64,000 nt of DNA from Aggregicoccus sp. 17bor-14 (GTDB lineage: Bacteria; Myxococcota; Myxococcia; Myxococcales; Myxococcaceae): positions 808,590 through 872,589 of the forward strand of contig NZ_VJZZ01000001.1 of assembly GCF_009659535.1 (NCBI RefSeq). Direction: 5' to 3'. Both the position numbers and the translations under genes were made by a program. This document shows, piece by piece, positions 47,890-55,152 of this stretch (positions are counted from its first letter, which is position 1; every line of letters begins with the position of its first letter). A model generated the notes under the pieces. The model ran no database searches and was not told the origin of the DNA. It was given only the letters and a program-made list of their open reading frames with translations.

Positions 47890-48306
47890 CTAGCGCGGGG
47901 GCTGGGTGACCGAGGTCTGCGAGACCAGCACCCAGACCGAGTCGGTCTTCTCGCTGTACATCATGGTGATCGCCACGTTGCGCCAGCCGTGGTCGAACTT
48001 GAAGACGAAGCCGAAGGTCTCGTAGAGGCTGCGCTTCTCCAGCCCCTCCTGGAAGCGGCCGTAGAACTCGCGCACCTTCGTGCAGGGGGCCACGTCGTCG
48101 AAGAAGTTGCGGCCCAGCTGGCGCTCCTGGTTGATGCGCGCCAGGTTCGCCTCGGTGCGGTTGAACTTGAGGATGCGGCCCGTGCGATCCAGCTGGATCA
48201 TGCCGAAGGGCAGCGCGTCCAGGTCCCCGGGGCCCATGGAGTCCACCCGCTTGAGCAGCTCTTCGGCGGTGGGCGCGGGCATCGGGGCGAGGGAGGGCGT
48301 GGCCAT
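47890..48306 (-). CDS. pyp: Photoactive yellow protein homologue
   Basis: 138 residues from the ATG at 48306, with AGGAG 8 nt upstream. The sequence follows the PYP scaffold: LDALPFGMIQLDRTGRILKFN, then NFFDDVAPCTKVREFYGRFQEGL, then a beta-scaffold ending SVWVLVSQTS. The chromophore cysteine is kept (Cys75, matching Cys69 of Halorhodospira PYP) and so is the buried glutamate (Glu52 for Glu46). The pocket differs at Phe48 (Tyr42), Ala56 (Thr50) and Ile58 (Arg52). PYP binds p-coumaric acid and senses blue light. No tyrosine ammonia lyase or coumaroyl-CoA ligase gene is in the window, so chromophore supply is unproven. It is divergent from a thioesterase. Confidence 0.85.
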   Translation of the reverse strand: MATPSLAPMPAPTAEELLKRVDSMGPGDLDALPFGMIQLDRTGRILKFNRTEANLARINQERQLGRNFFDDVAPCTKVREFYGRFQEGLEKRSLYETFGFVFKFDHGWRNVAITMMYSEKTDSVWVLVSQTSVTQPPR

Positions 48307-48344
48307 GGGGAGAGCTCCTGGGGGGTGACGCGGCGTGTCCGCGG

Positions 48345-48374
48345 TTTGTACGGAGATTTTGCGTGTGGGCGCAA
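48345..48374 (-). promoter_or_regulatory. Candidate promoter of the PYP gene
   Basis: On the minus strand TTGCGC (48369-48374), an 18-base spacer, then TACAAA (48345-48350), 38 bases before the ATG. The spacer and -10 region are unusually A/T-rich for this genome. Confidence 0.45.
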
Positions 48375-48472
48375 CCAACGAAGCCGTGACGGATCTTCAG
48401 TCCCGTGTATGCATACGCTGGCGAACAGGCGCCCCGGCGCCGCTCCTCCAAACCTTGAACACAGGTGACCCC

Positions 48473-49003
48473 GTGACCGCAGCCGCCCCGCCGCTGGCCA
48501 AGAGCCCGCGCGACTCCGAAGTGACGATGACCCAGATGATCCTCCCCTCGGACGCGAACCCGGTGAATGCGGCGTTCGGCGGGCGGGTGATGGAGTGGAT
48601 CGACATCTGCGCGGCGGTGGCCGCCCAGCGCCACTGCCGTCAGACGGTGGTGACCGCCTCGATGGACGACCTGCACTTCCACGCGCCCATCAAGATCGGC
48701 TGGATCGTGACGCTGCACGGGCGGGTGATCGCCGCGTTCCGCACGTCGATGGAGGTGGGCGTCACCGTGACGGCGGAGAACCCGCTCACCGGCGAGCGCC
48801 ACATGGCCACCAGCGCGCTGCTCACCTTCGTGGCGATCAACAAGGATGGCGGCAAGATGCCGGTGCCGCCGCTGCGGCTCGAGACCGACGCGGAGCGCAG
48901 CGCGGCGACGGAGGCGGAGTCGCGGCGCAGCGAGCGCATCGCGCGCAAGAGCGAGAGCCACAACTGGCAGCGCGTGTTCCCCGCCTCGGCGCTGATCAAG
49001 TAG
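48473..49003 (+). CDS. Acyl-CoA thioesterase (hotdog fold)
   Basis: 176 residues from the GTG at 48473, with AGGTG 5 nt upstream. Hotdog signatures: MILPSDANPVNAAFGGRVMEWIDICAAVAAQRHC with the NxxG..GG..M-WID pattern of YciA/ACOT-type enzymes, ASMDDLHFHAPIKIGWIVTLHGRV and ATSALLTFVAINKDG. It hydrolyses acyl-CoA; chain-length preference cannot be read from the sequence. The charged C-terminal helix (ERSAATEAESRRSERIARKSESHNW) is typical. It is divergent from the PYP gene across ~166 bp. Confidence 0.9.
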   Translation: MTAAAPPLAKSPRDSEVTMTQMILPSDANPVNAAFGGRVMEWIDICAAVAAQRHCRQTVVTASMDDLHFHAPIKIGWIVTLHGRVIAAFRTSMEVGVTVTAENPLTGERHMATSALLTFVAINKDGGKMPVPPLRLETDAERSAATEAESRRSERIARKSESHNWQRVFPASALIK

Positions 49004-49007
49004 GCCG

Positions 49008-49047
49008 GCGCCTCGAGGGCAGGAGCCGTGGCTCCTGCCCGAGGCGC
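49008..49047. terminator. Strong hairpin between convergent genes
   Basis: Arms 49008-49026 and 49031-49047 pair completely except for a 2-base bulge, around a CGTG loop. It lies between the thioesterase stop and the A-type carrier stop. A bidirectional terminator is the simplest reading; no T-run. Confidence 0.65.
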
Positions 49048-49075
49048 GCGGGGTGCGACCCGGTGCTGGGTGAGG

Positions 49076-49462
49076 CTAGGTGCTGAACGACGTGCCGCAG
49101 CCGCAGGACTGCTTCGCGTTCGGGTTGATGAACTTGAAGCCGGAGCCGGTGACGCCGGAGACGAAGTCCACCTCGGTGCCGAGCAGGTACTTGCTGCTGA
49201 GCGCGTCCGTGGTGATGCGCACGCCCTCCTGCTCCCAGACGTGATCGTTGGCCTTGGCCTCCTTCACGAGGTTCAGGTCGTATCCCAGGCCGCTGCAGCC
49301 GGCGGGCACCACGCGGATGGAGAAGAAGTAGCCCTCGAAGTTCTGCTGGGCCATCACGGCCTTCACCTGCTGCACGGCCGCGGCGGTGAGGCGCACGGGG
49401 GTGCGGGGGTCCACCTGGGCGGCGGCGGGGGCGACGGGGTTCTGAGGCTGGGTGCTTTCCAT
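49076..49462 (-). CDS. A-type Fe-S carrier protein (IscA/ErpA-like)
   Basis: 128 residues from the ATG at 49462 (MESTQPQNPVAPAAAQVD), with AGGAG about 11-12 nt upstream. The conserved cysteines are present: VVPAGCSGLGYDL and SCGCGTSFS at the C-terminus. This family carries [4Fe-4S] or [2Fe-2S] clusters to target proteins. The core FRFINPNAKQ-like strand reads FKFINPNAKQ. The Pro/Ala-rich first 25 residues are longer than in most ErpA. NadA and the AddB-like protein in this window need Fe-S clusters, but a specific link is not implied. Confidence 0.88.
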   Translation of the reverse strand: MESTQPQNPVAPAAAQVDPRTPVRLTAAAVQQVKAVMAQQNFEGYFFSIRVVPAGCSGLGYDLNLVKEAKANDHVWEQEGVRITTDALSSKYLLGTEVDFVSGVTGSGFKFINPNAKQSCGCGTSFST

Positions 49463-49490
49463 GGTCTTGGCGTGTCTCCTTGCGCGTCGC

Positions 49491-49502
49491 CTTATAACCG
49501 CG
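49491..49502 (-). promoter_or_regulatory. -10-like element before the A-type carrier gene
   Basis: The minus-strand CGCGGTTATAAG lies 28 bases before the ATG and is identical over 12 bases to the element at 42004-42015. Confidence 0.4.
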
Positions 49503-49708
49503 CGCCGCCGAAAATCCATGCACCCCGCCCTGTGTCCTGTCATCCCCACGGCGCGGGCCTTCCCCCCGGGTCGCGCCCCACCCCGCGCCTGCCCGCCCGG
49601 CGGGGAGGCGGGCGGGAGCGAGCCGCGGGCGTCCGGCGCCCAACCGCGCGTCCTGCCAGGGTGGGAGGCGGTGGAAGTGGCGCCCCCCGGCGGCTAAGAG
49701 GAGAGGCC

Positions 49709-50869
49709 ATGGCGCCCACCTTCCGCGACCTCCTGTCCGATGCCCGCGCGGCCATCCGCGAAGTGTCCGTGGAGGAGCTCAAGCGCGCGCTCGACGCGGG
49801 GGCACCCCCGCGGCTCGTGGACGTGCGCGAGGTGGAGGAGTACGCGGCGGGGCGCCTCCCGGGCGCGCTCTCGCTCCCGCGCGGCTTCCTGGAGCTGCGC
49901 ATCGAGGAGCGGGTGCGGCGCGACGAGGACCTGGTCCTCTACTGCGCGGGCGGCACCCGCTCGGCGCTCGCGGCCAAGACGCTGCAGGACATGGGCTACA
50001 CGCGCGTGCGCTCGCTCGCGGGCGGCTACGGGCGCTGGAGCGACCGCGCCTTCCCGGTGGAGAAGCCCCGGGTGCTCAGCCGCGAGCAGCGCGAGCGCTA
50101 CCGGCGCCACCTCTCGCTGCCCGAGGTGGGCGAGGAGGGCCAGGCGAAGCTGCTCGGGGCGCGCGTGCTGCTGCTGGGCGCGGGCGGCCTGGGCTCGCCC
50201 GCGGCGCTGTACCTCGCGGCGGCCGGGGTGGGCACGCTGGGCATCGTGGACATGGACGTGGTGGACCTGAGCAACCTGCAGCGCCAGGTGCTGCACACCC
50301 AGGAGCGCGCCGGCCAGCCCAAGACGGCGAGCGCGAAGGCGGCCATCGAGGCGCTCAACCCGGACGTGCAGGTGCGCACCTTCCAGACCCGCCTCACCTC
50401 CCAGAACGTGGTGGAGATCCTCGAGGGCTTCGACCTCGTGCTCGACGGCGGCGACAACTTCCCCACCCGCTACCTGCTCAACGACGCCTGCGTGCTGCAG
50501 GGCAAGCCCAACATCCACGGCTCGGTGTTCCGCTTCGAGGGCCAGGTGACGACGTTCGTCCCCGGCCAGGGCCCCTGCTACCGCTGCCTCTACCCGGCGC
50601 CGCCGCCGCCCGAGCTCGCGCCCTCGTGCGCCGAGGCCGGCGTGCTCGGGGTGCTGCCCGGGCTCGTGGGGATGCTGCAGGCCAACGAGGCCCTCAAGCT
50701 CATCCTCGGAATCGGCGAGCCGCTGGTGGGGCGCCTGCTCACGCTGGACGCGCTGGGCACCCACTTCCACACGCTCAAGCTGCGCCGCGACCCGGCCTGC
50801 CCCACCTGCGCGCCGGGCGCCCAGGTGCGCTTCATCGACTACGAGCAGTTCTGCGCCTCTGGCACCTGA
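49709..50869 (+). CDS. Rhodanese-MoeB/ThiF E1-like adenylyltransferase
   Basis: 386 residues, ATG at 49709 with AGGAGAGG 3-8 nt upstream. Residues ~15-115 form a rhodanese domain with the active-site loop LYCAGGTRSAL. The rest is the MoeB/ThiF fold: RYRRHLSLPEVGEEGQAKLLGARVLLLGAGGLGSPAALYLA, DMDVVDLSNLQRQVLH, LVLDGGDNFPTRYLLND, CYRCLYP and CPTC (zinc cysteines). It adenylates a ubiquitin-like sulfur carrier (MoaD or ThiS). The order rhodanese then MoeB is the reverse of the eukaryotic MOCS3 layout. The next gene, a stand-alone rhodanese, is 6 bp downstream. Confidence 0.9.
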   Translation: MAPTFRDLLSDARAAIREVSVEELKRALDAGAPPRLVDVREVEEYAAGRLPGALSLPRGFLELRIEERVRRDEDLVLYCAGGTRSALAAKTLQDMGYTRVRSLAGGYGRWSDRAFPVEKPRVLSREQRERYRRHLSLPEVGEEGQAKLLGARVLLLGAGGLGSPAALYLAAAGVGTLGIVDMDVVDLSNLQRQVLHTQERAGQPKTASAKAAIEALNPDVQVRTFQTRLTSQNVVEILEGFDLVLDGGDNFPTRYLLNDACVLQGKPNIHGSVFRFEGQVTTFVPGQGPCYRCLYPAPPPPELAPSCAEAGVLGVLPGLVGMLQANEALKLILGIGEPLVGRLLTLDALGTHFHTLKLRRDPACPTCAPGAQVRFIDYEQFCASGT

Positions 50870-50875
50870 GCCCTC

Positions 50876-51214
50876 ATGCCCATCCCCGAGATCCTCCCCG
50901 CCGAGCTCGCCGCGCGCCTGAGCGGGCCCGCCGAGCAGCGCCCTGCCCTGCTCGACGTGCGCTTTCCCCACGAGCACGCGTACGTGGCGCTGCCGGACTC
51001 GGTGCTGATCCCGCTGCCGGAGCTGGAGGAGCGCGCGGACGAGCTCGAGGCGCTCGCCGCAAGGCCCGGCCCCGTCGTCGTCTACTGCCACCACGGCGTT
51101 CGCAGCCTGGACGGCGCGGCCTTCCTGCGCGCGCGCGGCGTGGACGCGGTGTCGCTGCGCGGCGGCATCGACCTCTACAGCCTCCAGGTTGATCCACGCC
51201 TGCCGCGCTACTGA
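50876..51214 (+). CDS. Stand-alone rhodanese-like sulfurtransferase
   Basis: 112 residues, 6 bp after the rhodanese-MoeB gene. The catalytic loop YCHHGVRSL contains the active cysteine, and the scaffold is normal: ALLDVRFPHEHAYVALPDSVLIPLPEL and FLRARGVDAVSLRGGIDLYSL. It moves sulfane sulfur, presumably feeding the same carrier activated by its upstream neighbour. The pair therefore carries two rhodanese modules for one pathway. No MoaD, ThiS or cysteine desulfurase is nearby. Confidence 0.85.
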   Translation: MPIPEILPAELAARLSGPAEQRPALLDVRFPHEHAYVALPDSVLIPLPELEERADELEALAARPGPVVVYCHHGVRSLDGAAFLRARGVDAVSLRGGIDLYSLQVDPRLPRY

Positions 51215-51424
51215 GGGCTCCACGGGGCTGAACGTCTGTAACTTCGAAAGACCGCACGGCCCCCTGGATCAGTACTTTTCTTCCGTGTGACGCCCCCGTT
51301 GCACCCACGCCACGCCGTGCGCTGCCCCGAAGAGGGCGTTGAACTGTCCTTCCGTGGATAGCGGCAGCGCTGGGCACCCCTGTTGCAGTGCAGCCGTGCG
51401 GGCTGCGGTGGGGAGGCGGGGGCA

Positions 51425-52690
51425 ATGGGCGGGTCAACGGTTTTCGTGCATGGGCGGCGGGGCCTCCTCGCTGCAGTCCTCCTGATTTCGTTCCAGGCTG
51501 CGCAGGCGCGCGCGGCCGGAGCGCCCGATGCGGAGCCCGAGGCGGCTCCGCTGGAGGCTCCGGGCGACGCTCCGGGCGACGCTCCGGGCAACGCCGTGAG
51601 CGTGGGTGACCTGGATGCACCGGTGGCGCTCGCCGCCGCCGAGACGGACGAGGCGCCCGCGGGGGGCCTCGCGCTGCCCGCGGCGCCGGCGCAGCCTGCG
51701 CAGCGGGAGCTGCCGACGGAGCCTTCTGGCGCGCTCGTGGCGCCCGAGGAGCCCGTGACGGCGCCCTCCGAGGGGCGCGAGCGCGCCTCCGAGCCCGTGC
51801 GCAAGGAGCCCAAGGTGCGCGTGTCCGGCCGCGTGTACGCGGGCGGCAGCGCGGACGAGCGCAAGGACTACAAGCGCAAGCTGGGCGTGAGCGAGGCGCG
51901 CGTGGGCGTGGAGGCGCGCTACCGCAACGTCGAGGCGGAGGTGAGCGCGGACCTCTCCTCCAAGGCCATCCTCAAGGACGCGTACGTGCGGCTCGCGGAC
52001 GACGCGAAGCGGCTGCGCCTGTATGCCGGGCAGTTCAAGGCACCCTTCCTCGCGCGCGAGCTGGAGTCGTCCTGGAGCCTGCCGCTCATCAACCGCGGCC
52101 TCGTGCAGAAGTACCTCGTGGACGACCACCAGCTGGGCGGGCGGCGCATGGGGCTGATGGGCGAGGTGAAGGCACAGGGGGCCTGGGCGCTGCGCGCCTC
52201 CGCGGGCGTGTTCCGCGGCGCGCTGGACGAGTTCGGCACGCCGGCGAGCGAGGACGTGTCCGGCCGCATCGCCGTGCAGCCCTTCTCCGCGCTCACGCTG
52301 GGCGCGAGCACCTACCTCACCGAGGCCTTCAAGGGCGTGCGCAACTACGCGGGCGCCGCGGACGCCTCGCTCGAGCTCGGCGCGCTGCGCCTGAGCGCGG
52401 AGGGCAGCGCGGGCCACCTGCCCGTGGGCCGCTTCCTCGCCCAGACGGCGCTCGCCAGCTACACGCTGCCCGTGGGCACGGGGCCCTGGGCGCTGCAGCC
52501 GCTGGTGGGCGCGGAGCTGATGCAGCTGCGCAGCGAAGCCCAGCGCGCGCAGGGGCATGCGGTGCTCGGCGGCGTGAACGTGCTGTACGCGGAAGTGTTC
52601 AAGGCCCAGCTGCAGGCCGAGCGCGCGCTGCGCCCGGGGGACGAGGCGCCCGGCCTCGAGCTCTCCGTGCAGCTGGCCACCCGCTTCTAG
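51425..52690 (+). CDS. Outer-membrane porin-like protein
   Basis: 421 residues from the ATG at 51425. A basic N-terminus leads into LLAAVLLISFQAAQARAAGA, a signal peptide. A ~100-residue Ala/Pro/Glu-rich linker follows, then from ~150 a beta-barrel with alternating strands (VRVSGRVYAGGSADERKDYKRKLGVSEARVGVEARYRNVEAEVSADLSS) and a C-terminal aromatic residue (LSVQLATRF), as required for outer-membrane insertion. The pattern LYAGQFKAPFLAREL is like phosphate/polyphosphate-selective OprO/OprP proteins, but the channel specificity is not proven. It starts the row of phosphate-related genes and is 13 bp before the polyphosphate polymerase gene. Confidence 0.75.
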   Translation: MGGSTVFVHGRRGLLAAVLLISFQAAQARAAGAPDAEPEAAPLEAPGDAPGDAPGNAVSVGDLDAPVALAAAETDEAPAGGLALPAAPAQPAQRELPTEPSGALVAPEEPVTAPSEGRERASEPVRKEPKVRVSGRVYAGGSADERKDYKRKLGVSEARVGVEARYRNVEAEVSADLSSKAILKDAYVRLADDAKRLRLYAGQFKAPFLARELESSWSLPLINRGLVQKYLVDDHQLGGRRMGLMGEVKAQGAWALRASAGVFRGALDEFGTPASEDVSGRIAVQPFSALTLGASTYLTEAFKGVRNYAGAADASLELGALRLSAEGSAGHLPVGRFLAQTALASYTLPVGTGPWALQPLVGAELMQLRSEAQRAQGHAVLGGVNVLYAEVFKAQLQAERALRPGDEAPGLELSVQLATRF

Positions 52691-52703
52691 AGGACCTGCA
52701 CCC

Positions 52704-53417
52704 ATGATCCGCTTTGCCGAGGGAGAGGTCACCAAGCTGCGGCGCGAGTTCAAGCTCGTGCTCGGCGCAGACGAGGCGCAGGCGCTGTGCGAGCGGCTCT
52801 CGGGGGAGCTGCTCGGGCCGGTGCCCCTGCCCACGCGCATCACCTCCGTGTACTTCGACCGGTTGGGCCACCCGCTCACCGAGCGCGCGCTGCGCACGCC
52901 GCACGACTGCCTCAAGGTGCGCACGAAGGAGTACGCGCCGGACGTGGGCGCGGACGGCGTGGCGCGCGTGGTGCTCGAGGTGAAGCGCGAGCGCAACGGG
53001 GTGACGCAGAAGCGCCGCGTGTGGGTGCCCCGCGGGCAGCTCCGCACGGTGATGCGCGGCGGCGTGGGGCTCTTGCCCCTCATCGCCGGCGGCAGCCTGC
53101 ACCCCACGCTCGGGGTCACCTACGCGCGCACCGTGTACCAGGGCAGCGACGCGTGGCGCGTCACGGTGGACCGCCACATCGCGTACCACCGGGTGACCGC
53201 GGAGCTCGCCTTCTCCGAGCAGGCGCTGAATGCCGAGCGCCTCGGGGCGCCGGTGCTGCGCGACCCGGAGGTGATCGTGGAGGTGAAGCACCTGGGGCGC
53301 GAGCTGCCGGAGTGGATCTCCGCGCTGCAGCGCGCGAGTGACCGGGGCTACAGCAAGTTCGCAGTGGGAATGGCGCAGCTCGAGGAGCGCGCCATGGGTG
53401 GCAGCGTCGGGGGGTAG
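52704..53417 (+). CDS. VTC-type polyphosphate polymerase domain protein
   Basis: 237 residues. It matches the VTC catalytic tunnel in order: LRREFKLVL, TRITSVYFDRLGHPL, CLKVRTKEY, ARVVLEVKRERNGVTQKRRVWVP, YARTVYQGSDAWRVTVDRHIAY, VIVEVKHLGRELPEW and RGYSKFAVGM. The basic residues that grip the nucleotide and phosphate chain and the metal-binding Glu are all there. VTC proteins make polyphosphate from ATP and push it across a membrane; this protein has no membrane helix itself. The DUF4956 protein two genes downstream is a well-known partner of such polymerases. The gene is 8 bp before the kinase-repeat fusion. Confidence 0.85.
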   Translation: MIRFAEGEVTKLRREFKLVLGADEAQALCERLSGELLGPVPLPTRITSVYFDRLGHPLTERALRTPHDCLKVRTKEYAPDVGADGVARVVLEVKRERNGVTQKRRVWVPRGQLRTVMRGGVGLLPLIAGGSLHPTLGVTYARTVYQGSDAWRVTVDRHIAYHRVTAELAFSEQALNAERLGAPVLRDPEVIVEVKHLGRELPEWISALQRASDRGYSKFAVGMAQLEERAMGGSVGG

Positions 53418-53425
53418 GGGTTCTC

Positions 53426-55135
53426 GTGTTCATCGACTTCGAAGGCATCGACGGCAGTGGCAAGACCACGCTTTCCAACCTGCTCGCGGCGCGGCTCAAG
53501 CGCCTCGGCTACCGGGTGACGCACGCGCGGGAGGGCGGCGAGCTGCAGAGTCCCATCGCGCGGCGCATCCGCGAGCTCACGCGCGATGCGCGCCTGCTGG
53601 AGATGGGGGCGCGCACCGAGTTCTTCCTCAACCTCGCGCGCGACGCCCAGCAGCTCGAGGAGGTGATCGCCCCGGCGCTCACCCGCGGCGACGTGTGCAT
53701 CACCGACCGCTACCTCTACTCGCAGCTCGCGCTGAGCGGGGGCGGGCGCGGCCTGCCCCAGGCGGAGCTGCAGCCCTCCTGCGAGCTGGCCTCGCAGGGC
53801 CTGTGGCCGGACCTGGTCATCCTGGTGGACGTGGACCCGGACCTCGCCCGGCTGCGCAAGCGCCTGGGCAAGCTCAAGGAGCGGCGCGAGAAGGACAGCG
53901 ACAGCCGCAAGGGCCTGGTGGGCGCGGGGCTGAGCGTGCGCGTGCGCGAGCAGTTCCGCGAGCTCGCGCGCCAGGAGCCCAGCCGCTGGCTGGTCATCGA
54001 GAACAACGAGCAGCCCCTGTGGGTGCTCGAGCAGCGCATCGTGGACGCGGTGGTCGCGCGGCTCGAGGGGCGTGAGCCGACCATCCAGCGCATCGCGGCG
54101 CCGCCTGCGGCCCCCGCCCCGTTCAGCCCGGAGCCTGCGGCGATCGAGCAGCGCTTCTACGACGTGCTGGACGGGCTGGAGACGCGCGAGCCCGCGCTGG
54201 GGGTGTTCCTGCTGGGCGGCATGCCGGGCACGGCCGCGCACAAGCGCCGGCTCGCGGCCGCCGAGCGCTTCCCCGAGCTCACCGCCCGCAGCCTCACCGG
54301 CCTCTTCGACGAGGCCGCGTGGGATTTGCGCGAGCTGCTCGCCCCGCGCGCCCCGGCCGAGGTCGCGCAGAGCCTCGTGTACGATGCGTCCGCCCGTGCG
54401 GACGCGCTGCGCACCCGCCTCTTCCCGCTCGCCCCGCGCGACGTGCTCCAGAGCCTCAAGCGCGTGGACACGGAGGTGGCCTGGGCGCTGCGCGAGCACG
54501 GCCTGCACGCGGGCCAGCTCGCGGACGTGCTGTGTGGGCTCGCCGGCGTGGACACCGCGGCGGCGTGGGTGATGCGTGAGCGCGGCGTGGCGGCGGGCCT
54601 GTACGCGGACGTCGCGCGCAGCCTGCAGGGCGTGGCGGGCGAGCGCGCGGATGCGCTGCGCGAGCGGCTGCTACCCAACGACCGGCTCGCCGTGCTGCGC
54701 AGCGTGACGGGGCTGGACTCCCCGTTCGCGAGCGCCCTGCGCGCCTCGCTCGAGCAGCACGCGCTCAAGCTGGTGATGCGCTCGCTCACGGGGCTCACCA
54801 CCGACGAGGCCTTCGCGCTGCGCGAGCGCGGCGCGGCCCGCTCGAAGGAGGCCATCGACTCGCTGGACGGGCTGGACCACCCGCGCGCGTGGGCCCTGCG
54901 CGAGGCGTACGCCGCGCGCTGGCCGGCCACCGTGCTCTCGTCCATGCGCGGCCTGCCGCTGGGCGAGCGCACCCGGGCGCTGCTCGCGCGCGTGCTGGAG
55001 GCCTCGCCCTCGCGCCTGCCCTTGCTGCGAAACGCCTGCGCCGTCGTCACCAGCGCGCCTGCGCCGCAGGCGCCCTCCTCCATCCGCATCGCCGAAGTGG
55101 CGCCCGAGCGTAGTGCGCTCCTGGCGCCGACCTAG
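53426..55135 (+). CDS. Thymidylate-kinase-like protein fused to a 27-residue tandem-repeat domain
   Basis: 569 residues. Residues ~1-215 are a dTMP-kinase fold: FIDFEGIDGSGKTTLSNLL (Walker A, Lys13), ITDRYLYSQLALSG (DRY, ~94-96), and LVDVDPDLARLRKR. From ~289 to ~505 come eight tandem copies of a helical unit with pattern SLxGLdtxxAWaLRexxxxxxxxxVlx, beginning at residues 289, 316, 343, 371, 399, 426, 453 and 479, with a partial ninth at 506. The spacing is 26-28 residues. No known thymidylate kinase has this part. The unit looks like a short alpha-solenoid. Gene order with VTC polymerase and DUF4956 suggests a role in polyphosphate formation or regulation rather than DNA precursor supply. 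Confidence 0.85.
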   Translation: MFIDFEGIDGSGKTTLSNLLAARLKRLGYRVTHAREGGELQSPIARRIRELTRDARLLEMGARTEFFLNLARDAQQLEEVIAPALTRGDVCITDRYLYSQLALSGGGRGLPQAELQPSCELASQGLWPDLVILVDVDPDLARLRKRLGKLKERREKDSDSRKGLVGAGLSVRVREQFRELARQEPSRWLVIENNEQPLWVLEQRIVDAVVARLEGREPTIQRIAAPPAAPAPFSPEPAAIEQRFYDVLDGLETREPALGVFLLGGMPGTAAHKRRLAAAERFPELTARSLTGLFDEAAWDLRELLAPRAPAEVAQSLVYDASARADALRTRLFPLAPRDVLQSLKRVDTEVAWALREHGLHAGQLADVLCGLAGVDTAAAWVMRERGVAAGLYADVARSLQGVAGERADALRERLLPNDRLAVLRSVTGLDSPFASALRASLEQHALKLVMRSLTGLTTDEAFALRERGAARSKEAIDSLDGLDHPRAWALREAYAARWPATVLSSMRGLPLGERTRALLARVLEASPSRLPLLRNACAVVTSAPAPQAPSSIRIAEVAPERSALLAPT

Positions 55136-55152
55136 GCCCCAAGGTCCCGACC

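Noticed and set aside
48307..49003. A direct functional link between the acyl-CoA thioesterase and PYP chromophore loading, since the chromophore comes from a coumaroyl-CoA
   Set aside because: The thioesterase looks like a general YciA/ACOT-type enzyme and would destroy, not attach, a CoA ester; the two genes are only divergent neighbours.
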